The translations under genes and the position numbers were made by a program. This document shows positions 7,621-15,977 of a DNA stretch of 64,000 bases, piece by piece (position 1 is the first letter of the stretch; each line of letters opens with the position of its first letter). This DNA is from Patulibacter minatonensis DSM 18081 (GTDB lineage Bacteria; Actinomycetota; Thermoleophilia; Solirubrobacterales; Solirubrobacteraceae): contig NZ_KI912613.1 of assembly GCF_000519325.1 (NCBI RefSeq), positions 1,713,252-1,777,251 of the forward strand, in the 5' to 3' direction. The notes under the pieces were generated by a model. That model did not search any database. It was not told the DNA's origin and saw nothing but the letters and a program-made list of their open reading frames with translations.

Positions 7621-8309
7621 GACGCGACCGCGGCGGGGGCGGCGAGGCCCGACAGCAGGACGTCGGCGTAGGTCGTGCCGATCTCCTCCGCGTCGACGCT
7701 CGTGCGCTCGGGGTCGTACCAGCGGTTGGTCCAGTTGACCATGCCCATGATCCCGTTGGCGAGGACCCGGGCAGGGACCGCCGAGCGCAGGGTCCCGGCC
7801 TCGAGCCCCTCCCGGACGACGTCCTCGATCGCCCCGGCCCACCGGCGGTTGACGGCCCGCATGTCCTGCGCCCACGCCTGGCGGTCGTCCGGTGCGTGGG
7901 CGAGGTTCTCCTGCAGGTAGACGTAGAGCATCGGGTAGTGCTCGTGGAACGCCCGCATGGTCCCGACGATCAGCTCCCGCAGCTTCTCCGGTGCCGTGCC
8001 GTCACCGTCGCGGACGGCCTCTGCGGCGGCCGTGTTCGCGCGGACGACGTCGGTGACGACGGCGTCCAGCAGCTCGTCCTTGCCGCCCACGTAGTAGTAG
8101 AGCGACGCCCGGTCGCTGCCGACCTCGCGGGCGATGTCGGCGAACGTCGTGCGGGCGTAGCCCTGGCGCTTGAAGAGGGTCGCGGCGGCGGCGACGATGG
8201 CCGCGCGGCGCTCCTCGTAGTCGGCGCGACCCCCGCTGCGGGCCGCGGCGCGGCGCCGGCCGATGCCGCTGTCCGCGGCGTCCTCGGGCTGCTGCGGTTC
8301 GTCGGCCAC
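7617..8309 (-). CDS. TetR-family regulator; candidate master of the TCAACA regulon
   Basis: This protein has 230 residues. A basic, disordered N-terminus of about 35 residues is followed by an HTH (TTFADIAREVGSDRASLYYY, about 55-75) and a C-terminal domain with NWTNRWYDPERTS near the end. It is a clear paralogue of the TetR at 17178-17846, which shares DRASLYYY and the NRW-x-PERS segment. The divergent region with the dehydrogenase at 8502 contains the operator TCAACAGATATGTTGA (8388-8403). It is the only TetR gene in the window with that operator in its own promoter region, so it is the best candidate for the regulon repressor. GTG 8307-8309 is the start, with TACACT six bases upstream. Confidence 0.88.
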   Translation of the reverse strand: MADEPQQPEDAADSGIGRRRAAARSGGRADYEERRAAIVAAAATLFKRQGYARTTFADIAREVGSDRASLYYYVGGKDELLDAVVTDVVRANTAAAEAVRDGDGTAPEKLRELIVGTMRAFHEHYPMLYVYLQENLAHAPDDRQAWAQDMRAVNRRWAGAIEDVVREGLEAGTLRSAVPARVLANGIMGMVNWTNRWYDPERTSVDAEEIGTTYADVLLSGLAAPAAVAS

Positions 8310-8315
8310 GGGGGC

Positions 8316-8321
8316 AGTGTA
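8316..8321 (-). promoter_or_regulatory. -10 element of a probable leaderless promoter for the TetR gene
   Basis: On the minus strand this reads TACACT and ends six bases before the GTG start at 8309. No ribosome site precedes the GTG, so the mRNA probably starts at the codon. No clear -35 is seen. Confidence 0.4.
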
Positions 8322-8387
8322 GCCCCGTGACCGGACCGCGAACGGGGGCGGTCGAGGGCGTCGGGGACGTCTTGCGCCGCACGGTCT

Positions 8388-8403
8388 TCAACAGATATGT
8401 TGA
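8388..8403. promoter_or_regulatory. Operator TCAACA-GATA-TGTTGA
   Basis: A perfect inverted repeat (6-base arms, 4-base spacer) lies between the divergent TetR (start 8309) and the SDR gene (start 8502). The same TCAACA-N4-TGTTGA pattern recurs at 11243, 23005 and 23885, with one-base variants near 14738 and 14761. Confidence 0.75.
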
Positions 8404-8501
8404 CGAGGTCGTGCGGCCTCGTCGCCCTCCGGCGGACGTCCCCGCACGGGCATCCGGCAGGCGGCGGGAGCGTCCCGCACCCACCCCACGAAGGAGGACG
8501 G

Positions 8502-9269
8502 ATGGAGCTCTTCGACCTGACCGGCAAGGTCGCCGTCGTGACCGGCGGCACCCGCGGGATCGGCCTGATGATGGCGCGGGGCCTGCTGCAGGCCGGCGCC
8601 TCCGTCTACGTCAGCTCGCGCAAGGCCGACGCCGGCCAGGAGGCCGTGCGGGAGCTCGAGCCCTACGGCGTCGCGACGTTCATCCAGGCCGACCTCGGCA
8701 AGGAGTCCGATTGTCTGCTGCTGGCCGAGGAGGTCGGGGCCCGCGAGGAGGCCGTCCACGTCGTGGTCAACAACGCGGGCGCCACCTGGGGCGCGCCGAT
8801 CGACGACTTCCCCGCCGCCGCGTGGGACAAGGTCGTCGACCTGAACCTCAAGGCGCCGTTCTTCGTCGCCCGCGCGTTCCTGCCGCTGCTGGAGGCCGGC
8901 GCGACCGGCGAGGACCCGGGCCGGATCATCAACGTCGGCAGCATCGAGGGCCTGCGCGTCCCGGAGTGGCCGACGTTCTCCTACTCGTCGACGAAGGCCG
9001 CGCTGCACCAGCTGACGCGCCACCTCGCACGGGACCTCGGGCCGCGGCACATCACCGTCAACGCGGTCGCCCCGGGGCCGTTCCCGACGAAGATGATGGC
9101 CGCGATGCTCGAGTCCGAGGGCGACGCGATCACGGCGACCTCGCCGCTCGGCCGGATCGGGCACCCCGACGACATGGCGGGCGTGACCGTCTTCCTGTCC
9201 TCGCGCGCGGGCCGGAACGTGACCGGGGCGATCATCCCGGTCGACGGCGGGATCGAGCTGACGACATGA
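8502..9269 (+). CDS. Short-chain dehydrogenase/reductase
   Basis: This cytoplasmic NAD(P)-dependent SDR has 255 residues and probably interconverts an alcohol and a ketone. It has the cofactor motif TGGTRGIG (14-21), NNAG (90-93), Ser147 and the catalytic YSSTK (Tyr161, Lys165). The start ATG 8502 follows AAGGAGG by four bases; upstream in-frame codons lack a ribosome site. The stop overlaps the next start (ATGA, 9266-9269), coupling it to a cyclase-family hydrolase. The promoter region has the TCAACA operator at 8388-8403. The sequence around the active site does not identify a substrate. Confidence 0.92.
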   Translation: MELFDLTGKVAVVTGGTRGIGLMMARGLLQAGASVYVSSRKADAGQEAVRELEPYGVATFIQADLGKESDCLLLAEEVGAREEAVHVVVNNAGATWGAPIDDFPAAAWDKVVDLNLKAPFFVARAFLPLLEAGATGEDPGRIINVGSIEGLRVPEWPTFSYSSTKAALHQLTRHLARDLGPRHITVNAVAPGPFPTKMMAAMLESEGDAITATSPLGRIGHPDDMAGVTVFLSSRAGRNVTGAIIPVDGGIELTT

Positions 9270-10030
9270 GCCGCTTCGTCGACCTCTCCGCCCCGATCGC
9301 CACGAGCCCGCCCGACGTCGGCGACTTCCAGCGGACGGACGTCTCGTCCACCGACCACGCCGAGGGTGCCGCCCAGATCCGCGAGATGTTCGGCGTCCCC
9401 GCCGAGCTCCTCCGCGACGGCGAGGGCTGGGCCAACGACTCCATCGACCGGCTCGGCACCCACAACTCCACCCACGTCGACGCACCCCGGCACTACAACT
9501 CGACGATCGCCGGGCGGCCCGCGAAGGCGATCGACGAGCTGCCGCTGGACTGGTACCACCGGCCGGGCGTCGTCCTCGACGTGCGGGACAACGCGGACGG
9601 CGAGGCCGTCACCGTCGCCCAGGTCGAGTCCGAGCTCGCGCGGGTCGGCCACGAGCTCGCGCCGCACGACATCGTCCTCGTCCGCTCGGGCCGCGACGCG
9701 TTCTACGCCGCCGCGGACTACATCGCCCGCGGGCCGGGCGTGACGGCCGAGGCGACCCGCTGGCTGTACGACCGCGGCGTGCGCGTCATGGGCATCGACG
9801 CGTGGGGCTGGGACCGCCCGCTGCAGATGCAGGCCACCGACGCGCTCGCCGCGAACGAGCCCGGCATCTTTTGGGCCGCGCACCAGGTCGACCTCGAGTA
9901 CTCCCAGATCGAGCGCCTCTGCAACCTCGGTGAGCTGCCGCCGACCGGGTTCACGGTCAGCTGCTTCCCGCTGCGGATCGTCGGCGCGAGCGCGGCTCCG
10001 GCGCGCGTCGTCGGGATCGTGCCGGACTGA
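9266..10030 (+). CDS. Cyclase family protein (kynurenine formamidase-like metal hydrolase)
   Basis: This 254-residue protein has the metal-binding signature of the cyclase/formamidase family, seen as THNSTHVDAPRHY (about residues 65-77). The family hydrolyses amides or activated lactones, and some members open rings in catabolic pathways. Translational overlap with the SDR gene suggests consecutive steps, for example ketone formation and then ring hydrolysis. It ends 46 bases before the convergent keto-acid cleavage enzyme, with a hairpin in between. The specific substrate is unknown. Confidence 0.85.
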   Translation: MSRFVDLSAPIATSPPDVGDFQRTDVSSTDHAEGAAQIREMFGVPAELLRDGEGWANDSIDRLGTHNSTHVDAPRHYNSTIAGRPAKAIDELPLDWYHRPGVVLDVRDNADGEAVTVAQVESELARVGHELAPHDIVLVRSGRDAFYAAADYIARGPGVTAEATRWLYDRGVRVMGIDAWGWDRPLQMQATDALAANEPGIFWAAHQVDLEYSQIERLCNLGELPPTGFTVSCFPLRIVGASAAPARVVGIVPD

Positions 10031-10040
10031 TCCGGGAGCG

Positions 10041-10070
10041 GGGGACCGGCGGCCCCGCGCCGCCGACCCC
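10041..10070. terminator. GC hairpin between convergent genes
   Basis: GGGGACCGGCGGC and GCCGCCGACCCC form an imperfect stem around loop CCCGC, located between the stops at 10030 and 10077. There is no T-run, as is usual for high-GC actinobacterial terminators. Confidence 0.45.
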
Positions 10071-10076
10071 GCCCCG

Positions 10077-10916
10077 TCAGGCCGTCGCGCGCACCCGCGG
10101 CAGCCCCAGCGACTCCCGGGCCTCGGCCACGGTCGCGACGCCGCGGTCGAGGTCCTCGGCCAGGCGCACGGCCCGGGCGACGAGTGGCGCGTTGCCGTCG
10201 GCGAGCTCGCCCCGGCGGACGTGGAGCGTGTCCTCGAGCCCCGCGCGCACGTTGCCGCCGAGCGCGAGGGCGATCGCGGAGAGCCGCAGGTTCGACCGGC
10301 CGATCGCGACGACCTGCCACGCGGCGTCCGCCGGCATGCGGGCCGCCATCGTCATCAGGTTCTCGGGCGTCGCGGCCATCCCGCCCTGGACGCCGAGCAC
10401 GATGCTGAACTGCAGCGGCTCGGCGAGCAGCCCGGCGTCGCGCATCCGCAGGCACGCGTCGAGGTGGCCGGTGTCGTAGATCTCGAGCTCGGGCTTCACG
10501 CCGAGCTCGCGCATCCGCTCCGCCAGGCGGGCGACGTCCTTCGGCGGGTTCGAGAACTCGGCCTGCCCGAACGACATCGAGCACGGGTTCAGCGTCGCCA
10601 TCTCGGGGCGGGCCTCGACGAGGGCCGCGCGCGCGTCGAACGGGACGCCGAGCCCGACGCCGGTCGACAGCTGGACGAGGATGTCGCAGCGCGACTGCAC
10701 GAGCTCGACGACGTGGCGGGCGAGTCCGACGTCGGCGGTCGGCCGCTCGTCCTCGCCCCGCAGGTGCAGGTGCGCGACGGCGGCCCCGAGCTCGTGGGCC
10801 TCCTGCACGGCGTCGGCGATCGCCTCGGGGGTGACGGGCAGCGACGGGTTGTCGTCGCGCGAGGCGATCGGGCCGGTCGGCGCGACCGTGACGACGGCCT
10901 TGGCGGAGGAGGCCAC
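10077..10916 (-). CDS. Beta-keto acid cleavage enzyme (BKACE, DUF849)
   Basis: This zinc-dependent TIM-barrel enzyme has 279 residues. BKACE proteins condense a beta-keto acid with acetyl-CoA to give acetoacetate and a shortened acyl-CoA. The metal-binding HLH appears in AVAHLHLRGED (about 45-55), and the family segments LVQLSTG, TLNPCSMSFG and LGGNVRAGLEDT are present. The GTG at 10916-10914 is chosen as start, six bases after the stop of the overlapping upstream monooxygenase-like gene. Acetoacetate made here could feed the acetoacetyl-CoA synthetase at 25542. The specific keto acid is unknown. Confidence 0.87.
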   Translation of the reverse strand: MASSAKAVVTVAPTGPIASRDDNPSLPVTPEAIADAVQEAHELGAAVAHLHLRGEDERPTADVGLARHVVELVQSRCDILVQLSTGVGLGVPFDARAALVEARPEMATLNPCSMSFGQAEFSNPPKDVARLAERMRELGVKPELEIYDTGHLDACLRMRDAGLLAEPLQFSIVLGVQGGMAATPENLMTMAARMPADAAWQVVAIGRSNLRLSAIALALGGNVRAGLEDTLHVRRGELADGNAPLVARAVRLAEDLDRGVATVAEARESLGLPRVRATA

Positions 10917-10921
10917 GGCGA

Positions 10922-11209
10922 TCAGCCGACGACCTCGAAGTGCAGGACCTCGGGGGCGCCCGCGAGGTGCGGCCCGAGCAGACCGCGGAGGGTCTCGAAG
11001 TCCGGGGTCTTCGTGTAGGCGACGTGGTCGTCGACGGCGTCCCACTCGACGAGCAGCACCCAGGTGTCGGGCTCCTCGACGCCGCGGCCGAACCGGGCGC
11101 CGTGGCAGCCTGCGGCTGCGCCGAGCAGCGCCACGACCTCCGGGACCGCGGCCGCGAGGTCGTCGCCGCCCCCGGGCTTGATGGGCAGCTGCGCGCGTTC
11201 GATGACCAT
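10922..11209 (-). CDS. ABM-domain small monooxygenase-like protein
   Basis: This 95-residue dimeric alpha+beta-barrel protein is of the antibiotic-biosynthesis-monooxygenase type, with the typical WVLLVEWDAVDDHVAY strand-helix and a C-terminal strand LHFEVVG. Such proteins oxidise quinols or phenolics, or act as small cyclases. It precedes the BKACE gene by a few bases, probably as one operon. The ATG at 11209 is seven bases downstream of a TAGGTT -10 element, so the mRNA is likely leaderless. The TCAACA operator at 11243-11258 overlaps its -35. Confidence 0.8.
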   Translation of the reverse strand: MVIERAQLPIKPGGGDDLAAAVPEVVALLGAAAGCHGARFGRGVEEPDTWVLLVEWDAVDDHVAYTKTPDFETLRGLLGPHLAGAPEVLHFEVVG

Positions 11210-11216
11210 GGGACCG

Positions 11217-11284
11217 AACCTATCCGGCGCCCGCCCGGCCGGTCAACACCGATGTTGAAGCCGCGGCGTCCCGGACGCTACGCT
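11217..11284. promoter_or_regulatory. Divergent leaderless promoters sharing one operator
   Basis: Rightward: TTGAAG (11255-11260), 18-base spacer, TACGCT (11279-11284), six bases, ATG 11291. Leftward: TTGACC (minus strand, 11246-11241), 18-base spacer, TAGGTT (11222-11217), seven bases, ATG 11209. Both -35 hexamers lie at the edges of the operator TCAACA-CCGA-TGTTGA (11243-11258), so one bound dimer could shut off both genes. Confidence 0.7.
11243..11258. promoter_or_regulatory. Operator TCAACA-CCGA-TGTTGA
   Basis: A perfect member of the TCAACA-N4-TGTTGA family, centred between the ABM-domain gene and the enoyl-CoA hydratase gene, overlapping both -35 elements. Confidence 0.75.
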
Positions 11285-11290
11285 CGCGCC

Positions 11291-12064
11291 ATGGCCGACC
11301 CCGAGCCCGCCGTCCTCGTCGAGCGCCGCGACGCGGTCCTGCTCGTCACGCTGAACCGCCCGGAGCACCGCAACGCGATCGACCTGGCGCTGTCCGAGGG
11401 GCTCGGGGCGGCGATGGACGAGCTCGACGCCGACCCGGACCTCGCCGTCGCGGTCCTCGCGGGCGCCGGTCGCGGCTTCTGCTCGGGGATGGACCTCGGG
11501 GCGTTCGCGAGCGGCGAGTACACGCTCGACCCCTCGGGCGGGTTCGCACGGATCTGCCGGAGCCGTCCGCGCAAGCCGGTGGTCGCCGCGGTCGAGGGGT
11601 TCGCCGTCGCCGGCGGGCTCGAGCTGGCGCTCGTCGCGGACCTGCTCGTCGCGGCGAGCGACGCGAAGCTCGGACTCCCCGAGGTCAAGCTCGCGCTGGT
11701 GGCCGGGAGCGGCGGGTTGCGCCGGCTGCCGGAGCGCATCCCCGTGGGGCTCGCGATGGAGATGGCCCTGACCGGCGACCCGGTGACGGGGCGGCGGGGC
11801 CACGAGACGGGGCTCGTCAACGTCGTCACCGAGCCCGGCGGTGCGCTGGAGGCCGCGCTCGAGCTCGCGAGCCGGATCGCCCGGAACGGCCCGCTCGGGG
11901 TGGCGGCGACCAAGGCGATCCTCCGCGACCAGGCCACGTGGGACGAGGCCGAGTTCTGGGTGCGCCAGGACGAGCTGTCCGCCCCGGTGCTCGAGTCCGA
12001 CGACGCCCGCGAGGCGGCGACGGCGTTCAAGGAGCGGCGCGCCCCGGTGTGGACCGGGCGCTGA
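11291..12064 (+). CDS. Enoyl-CoA hydratase/isomerase (crotonase family)
   Basis: This 257-residue crotonase-fold enzyme has the oxyanion-hole segment AGRGFCSGMDLG (about 60-71) and the second motif AVEGFAVAGGLELALVADL, with a Glu at the usual first catalytic position. LPEVKLALVAGSGGLRRL gives the second Glu. Both catalytic glutamates seem present, so hydration of a 2-enoyl-CoA is plausible. The start codon lies six bases after a -10 TACGCT, predicting a leaderless mRNA. It is controlled with the divergent ABM/BKACE genes by the shared operator. It ends 33 bases before a convergent TetR gene. Confidence 0.92.
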   Translation: MADPEPAVLVERRDAVLLVTLNRPEHRNAIDLALSEGLGAAMDELDADPDLAVAVLAGAGRGFCSGMDLGAFASGEYTLDPSGGFARICRSRPRKPVVAAVEGFAVAGGLELALVADLLVAASDAKLGLPEVKLALVAGSGGLRRLPERIPVGLAMEMALTGDPVTGRRGHETGLVNVVTEPGGALEAALELASRIARNGPLGVAATKAILRDQATWDEAEFWVRQDELSAPVLESDDAREAATAFKERRAPVWTGR

Positions 12065-12097
12065 CCGGTCCGTCGCCCGCGGACCCGGGGCCCGGGG

Positions 12098-12721
12098 TCA
12101 GGGCGCCCGCAGCAGCCCGACGGCCATCCGCGCGTGGGACGCGGCGATGCGCTCGGGCGAGTCGGTGCCGGTGCTCGAGTACCAGGTGGCCGCCGAGTTC
12201 ATGCCGCCCAGGAGGAAGAACGACGCGTGCTTCACGTCGATCTCCGGATCGACCGCCCCCGCGTCCCGGGCCTCCGCGATCAGGCCGCGGACGAACAGCT
12301 CGAACTCGGCGCGCTGGGCGAGCTGCTTGGCGCGCCGCTCGCCCGTCAGGTGGTGCCACTCGCTGAAGTAGATGCTGACCCGCTCGAAGGACGTCAGGTA
12401 CCAGGCGGTGTAGCGCTCGACGTACGCGCGGAGGCGCTCCAGCGGCGGGGCGTCGAGCGCGGAGACGTCCGCGAGGATCGCCCGCGCGTCGCGGTTGATC
12501 TCGTCGAAGAGCCGCTCGAGCAGGCCCTCCTTCGACTCGATGTAGTAGTAGAGGCTCCCCTTCAGGACGCCGATCCGGTCGGCGACGTCCTGGATCGTCG
12601 CGGCGGCGTAGCCCTTGCTCCAGAAGACCGCGACCGCGGCGTCGAGGACCTCGCTCTCCCGCTTGCGCAGGCCGCCGGCGCGTGCGTCCGGGACCGCGTC
12701 GTCGGCGGTCACGGGCGGCAC
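12098..12721 (-). CDS. TetR-family regulator, KstR2-like
   Basis: This repressor has 207 residues. HTH residues 37-57 include TIQDVADRIGVLKGSLYYYI, and a C-terminal domain includes WYLTSFERVSIYFSEWHHL, resembling the KstR2/FadR-type TetR group that senses acyl-CoA thioesters such as those from steroid rings. The KstR2 comparison is recalled from family pattern and not computed. No TCAACA operator is present in its own upstream region (12722-12865), which argues against it being the repressor of that regulon. It is convergent with the hydratase and lies downstream of an esterase gene on the same strand. Confidence 0.85.
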   Translation of the reverse strand: MPPVTADDAVPDARAGGLRKRESEVLDAAVAVFWSKGYAAATIQDVADRIGVLKGSLYYYIESKEGLLERLFDEINRDARAILADVSALDAPPLERLRAYVERYTAWYLTSFERVSIYFSEWHHLTGERRAKQLAQRAEFELFVRGLIAEARDAGAVDPEIDVKHASFFLLGGMNSAATWYSSTGTDSPERIAASHARMAVGLLRAP

Positions 12722-12865
12722 GGACGGACGGGCATCGGCGCCATCGTAGGCGAGGGCTCCGAAGGACCGGTCCCGCGGACCGGCGGCGACGTCCGCACGG
12801 GCCGCCGATCGACGGTGCGCCGACGACGGTGCGCCACCCGCGCGCCGTCGTCGACCGCCGGCCGG

Positions 12866-13789
12866 TCAGGCCGTGGCGCCCGCCCCGACCTTGCTCTTCA
12901 CGAACGCGCCGATCTGCTCCCGCGCCTCGACGGCCTCCGGCATGAGCTCGGCGTACGTCGGCCAGATGTGGACCATGCCCTCGCCCTCGATGAACGTCGC
13001 GTCGACGCCGGCCTGCTTCGCGGCCTCGACGGCGCGCTTGCCGTCGTCGCGGAGGGTCTCGATCGACCCGGCGAACACGAGGAGCGGGGGCAGACCCGTC
13101 CAGTCCCCGAAGATCGGCGAGACCCGCGGGTTCCTCGGGTCGCCGTCCTCGCCGATGATCATCCCGGCCATCATCGCCAGGAGGTCCGGGCCCGGGACGA
13201 TCGGGTCGTTGGCCGCGTTCGTGGTCATCGACTCCCCGCTGAGCGTGAAGTCGGCCCACGGCGAGATCGAGACCCCGGCGGCGGGTTGCTCGCCGCCGCG
13301 GTCGCGCAGCGCCTGCAGCGTGACGAGCGCGAGCCCGCCGCCCGCCGAGTCGCCGCTGATGACGATGTTCGACGGCGAGACGCCCTCGGCGACGACGTGG
13401 TCGTACGCCGCGAGCGCGTCGTCGATCGCGGCCGGGTACGGGTTCTCCGGCGCCAGCCGGTAGTCGACGAGGAGCACGCGGGCCCCGGTCGCGGCGGAGA
13501 GGTAGGCGCCGAACGAGCGGTAGCCCTTGGCGGACCCGAGGACGTACCCGCCCGAGTGGAAGTGGACGACGACCTGGTCGGTCGACGCACCGGGCGCCGT
13601 GACGGCGATCGACGGGACGCCGCCGGCGTCGACGTCCTCGAAGGTGGCGTCCGCCGGGATCTCGAGCTCGCCGAGGAAGTCCTCGAAGATCACGCGGAAG
13701 TCGTCGATCGTGGCCTCCGGGTCGGCGAGCCAGGCGGCCAACAGGTCCTGGTTCTTCTTGAAGACGATTGCGGCTTCGGGGCTGGGCAC
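12866..13789 (-). CDS. Alpha/beta hydrolase, HSL-type esterase
   Basis: This 307-residue serine hydrolase resembles the bacterial HSL group, with the oxyanion motif written HSGGYV (78-83) in place of HGGG, and GDSAGG at 146-151 with Ser148. A catalytic Asp lies in the region after VFAGS and a His in GMVHIWPTYAEL. It probably hydrolyses short acyl esters or lactones. It is the second HSL esterase in the region (the other is 6589-7620). It follows the SDR gene (13821-14696) by 31 bases on the same strand and is probably cotranscribed with it. Confidence 0.88.
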   Translation of the reverse strand: MPSPEAAIVFKKNQDLLAAWLADPEATIDDFRVIFEDFLGELEIPADATFEDVDAGGVPSIAVTAPGASTDQVVVHFHSGGYVLGSAKGYRSFGAYLSAATGARVLLVDYRLAPENPYPAAIDDALAAYDHVVAEGVSPSNIVISGDSAGGGLALVTLQALRDRGGEQPAAGVSISPWADFTLSGESMTTNAANDPIVPGPDLLAMMAGMIIGEDGDPRNPRVSPIFGDWTGLPPLLVFAGSIETLRDDGKRAVEAAKQAGVDATFIEGEGMVHIWPTYAELMPEAVEAREQIGAFVKSKVGAGATA

Positions 13790-13820
13790 GGTGCGCTCCT
13801 CGTGGTGCTGGGTGGTCGGT

Positions 13821-14696
13821 CTAGCTGGAAACTCGTCGGAGCTCGCCGGCCTGACCGGTCGAGCCGCGGCTGACGCCCGCGATCCCGCGTGCGCGCGGAT
13901 CGGCGAGCCGGTTCATGGCCTCGGCGGGACCGGACGCGGTCTGGCCGCCGTCGACGATCAGCGTGTCGCCGCTGATGAACCGGGCGTCCGGGCCGGCGAG
14001 GAACGCGATCGCCGCGGCGACGTCCTCGGGCATGCCCGGGTCGGGCCACGGCTGCGTGGTGCGCAGCGTCTCGGCGGCGCGGGCCAGGCGGGCCTCGCCG
14101 TCGCCGAGGATCGGGGTCAGGACCGGGCCGGGGGCGACCGCGTTGACGCGGACGCGGCGCGGTGCGAGCTCGACCGCCGTCGACTTCGTGATGCTGATGA
14201 CGGCGGCCTTCGCGGCGGAGTAGGCGACGGGGCCGCCGCCACCGGAGAGCCCGGCGATCGAGGCGACGTTCACGATCGCGCCCCCGCCCGTCGTCCCGAA
14301 GGCCCGGACCGCGTGCTTCGTGCCGAGGAAGACGCCGCGGACGAGCACCGCGAAGGTGTAGTCCCAGTCGTCGACCTCGGTCTCCTCGACCGCCCCGAAC
14401 GCGCCGGGCACGCCCGCGTTGTTGACCATGCAGGTCAGGCCGCCGAAACGCTCGACGGCGGTGGCGACGAGGGCCTCGACGTCGGACTCCTCCGTCACGT
14501 CGCACGGCACGACCGCCAGACGGTCCGCGCGGCCGGCGTCGGCCGCCGCGTCGAGCGCGCGGGCGCCGGCCTCGGCGTTCAGGTCACCGACGACGACGGA
14601 CCAGCCGTCGTCGAGCAGCCGCGTCGTCGTCGCGAGGCCGATGCCGCTCGCGCCGCCGGTGACCACGGCCGTCGGAGCGGGAACCCGGGGTGGCAT
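13821..14696 (-). CDS. Short-chain dehydrogenase/reductase
   Basis: This 291-residue SDR has TGGASGIG (13-20), NNAG (92-95), Ser146 and the YSAAK catalytic pair (Tyr159, Lys163). The C-terminus extends about 30 residues past the usual SDR end. The gene diverges from the luciferase-like gene at 14860. The minus-strand -10 TAGTGT ends six bases before ATG 14696 and has a TCGACA hexamer 18 bases upstream, so transcription is probably leaderless and overlaps the operator cluster 14726-14776. Confidence 0.9.
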   Translation of the reverse strand: MPPRVPAPTAVVTGGASGIGLATTTRLLDDGWSVVVGDLNAEAGARALDAAADAGRADRLAVVPCDVTEESDVEALVATAVERFGGLTCMVNNAGVPGAFGAVEETEVDDWDYTFAVLVRGVFLGTKHAVRAFGTTGGGAIVNVASIAGLSGGGGPVAYSAAKAAVISITKSTAVELAPRRVRVNAVAPGPVLTPILGDGEARLARAAETLRTTQPWPDPGMPEDVAAAIAFLAGPDARFISGDTLIVDGGQTASGPAEAMNRLADPRARGIAGVSRGSTGQAGELRRVSS

Positions 14697-14725
14697 GACC
14701 CGACACTACACGTGACCTGACGCGT

Positions 14726-14776
14726 GTGTCGACCATTTCGACACCAGTGTTGACACGTCTTCGACATCGGTGTTGA
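14726..14776. promoter_or_regulatory. Cluster of five half-sites of the TCAACA/TGTTGA type
   Basis: Successive half-sites are TGTCGA (14727-14732), TCGACA (14738-14743), TGTTGA (14748-14753), TCGACA (14761-14766) and TGTTGA (14771-14776). The last two pairs have the 4-base spacer of the regulon operator with one mismatch. TTGACG (14773-14778), a 17-base spacer and TAGGTT (14796-14801) make a good promoter for the gene at 14860. The minus-strand promoter for 14696 uses TCGACA (minus strand, 14732-14727) as its -35. Confidence 0.7.
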
Positions 14777-14859
14777 CGGCAGCCTTGACGCGGGTTAGGT
14801 TCGGCTCAGCCACGCAGGAGCGGACGCCGTCCGCTCGCGAACGAGGAGATCGAGGCACC

Positions 14860-15960
14860 ATGGAATTCGGGTTCCTGAACGTGATGCAGAACTGGCACGC
14901 CGATCTGGACGACTTCCAGACCTGGCAGGGCGAGACCGAGCTGGCCATCGCGGCCGACAAGGCCGGCTTCGACTCCATCGCCTGCGTCGAGCACCACTTC
15001 GAGTCGTACGGGATGTGCGGTGACAACTTCCAGTACCTGGCGTACCTCGCCGCGAAGACGGAGAACGCGGTGCTGAAGCCGGGCGCGTGCATCCTGCCCT
15101 GGAACGACCCCGTCCGGGTCGCGGAGAAGATGTCGCAGCTCGAGTACCTCGCGCCGGGCCGCACGGCCCTCGGCCTCGGTCGCGGCCTCTCCAAGAAGGA
15201 GTACCGCGGCTTCCGCGTCGACATGAACGAGTCGCGCGACCGCTTCGACGAGGCGGCCGAGATGGTCCTCACCGCGCTCGACACCGGCTTCTGCGAGGGC
15301 GACGGCAAGTACTTCAAGCAGCCCCGCGTCGAGATCCGCCCGCGCCCGCGCACGGGCTACCGCGACAAGGTCTTCTGCGTCGCGATGTCGCCGGACTCCG
15401 CGACCGCGGCGGCGAAGCTCGGCGCGCCGATGATGACCTTCATCCAGTACCCGATCGAGCACCACCTGCCGATGATCGAGGGCTGGCGCGACGAGTTTCG
15501 CGAGTTCCACCCGGGCGAGGAGGTCCCGGAGCCGATCCTCACCGACGTCACCCTCTGTCACGAGGACGAGGAGGAGGCCGAGCGCCTCGCCTACGAGCAC
15601 ATCGGGCGGCACTTCCTCTCCGTGATGGACCACTACGACTTCGGTGGCGACCACTTCAAGGGGATCAAGGGCTACGAGAGCTACCAGGTGGGCGCCGACC
15701 TCATCAAGCAGGCCGGCATGGAGGGCTCGCAGAAGGCGTACGTCGACGCACAGAACTGGGGCACGCCGGACCAGGTGATCGAGAAGTACCACGAGCGCTT
15801 CAAGCTCCTGGGCAAGCACTCGGCCCTGGTCGTCCTGAACTACGGCGGCATGACCTACGAGAACTCGCAGAACAGCCTGCGGCTCTACGGCGAGAAGGTC
15901 ATCCCCGCCGTCAAGCAGATGTGGGCGGACGCGGCGAAGGCCGCCCCCGCCGCCGCCTGA
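14860..15960 (+). CDS. Luciferase-like (LLM) flavin-dependent monooxygenase
   Basis: This 366-residue TIM-barrel enzyme of the bacterial luciferase superfamily uses FMNH2 or F420. The typical start FGFLNVMQNWH, the segment SIACVEHHF (about 43-51) and LGLGRGLSKKEYRGF are present. Such enzymes perform Baeyer-Villiger-like or hydroxylation reactions. ATG 14860 is the start, with a GAGGAG site 12 bases upstream and GAGG closer in. The promoter at 14773-14801 overlaps the operator cluster. A 14-bp hairpin terminator follows the stop. It needs a partner flavin reductase, which is not encoded here. Confidence 0.9.
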   Translation: MEFGFLNVMQNWHADLDDFQTWQGETELAIAADKAGFDSIACVEHHFESYGMCGDNFQYLAYLAAKTENAVLKPGACILPWNDPVRVAEKMSQLEYLAPGRTALGLGRGLSKKEYRGFRVDMNESRDRFDEAAEMVLTALDTGFCEGDGKYFKQPRVEIRPRPRTGYRDKVFCVAMSPDSATAAAKLGAPMMTFIQYPIEHHLPMIEGWRDEFREFHPGEEVPEPILTDVTLCHEDEEEAERLAYEHIGRHFLSVMDHYDFGGDHFKGIKGYESYQVGADLIKQAGMEGSQKAYVDAQNWGTPDQVIEKYHERFKLLGKHSALVVLNYGGMTYENSQNSLRLYGEKVIPAVKQMWADAAKAAPAAA

Positions 15961-15977
15961 CCCGGCAGCACCGCGTT

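Noticed and set aside
12065-12097. GC-rich hairpin between the hydratase and TetR genes as a terminator
   Set aside because: The arms pair only with a bulge and are too imperfect to list.
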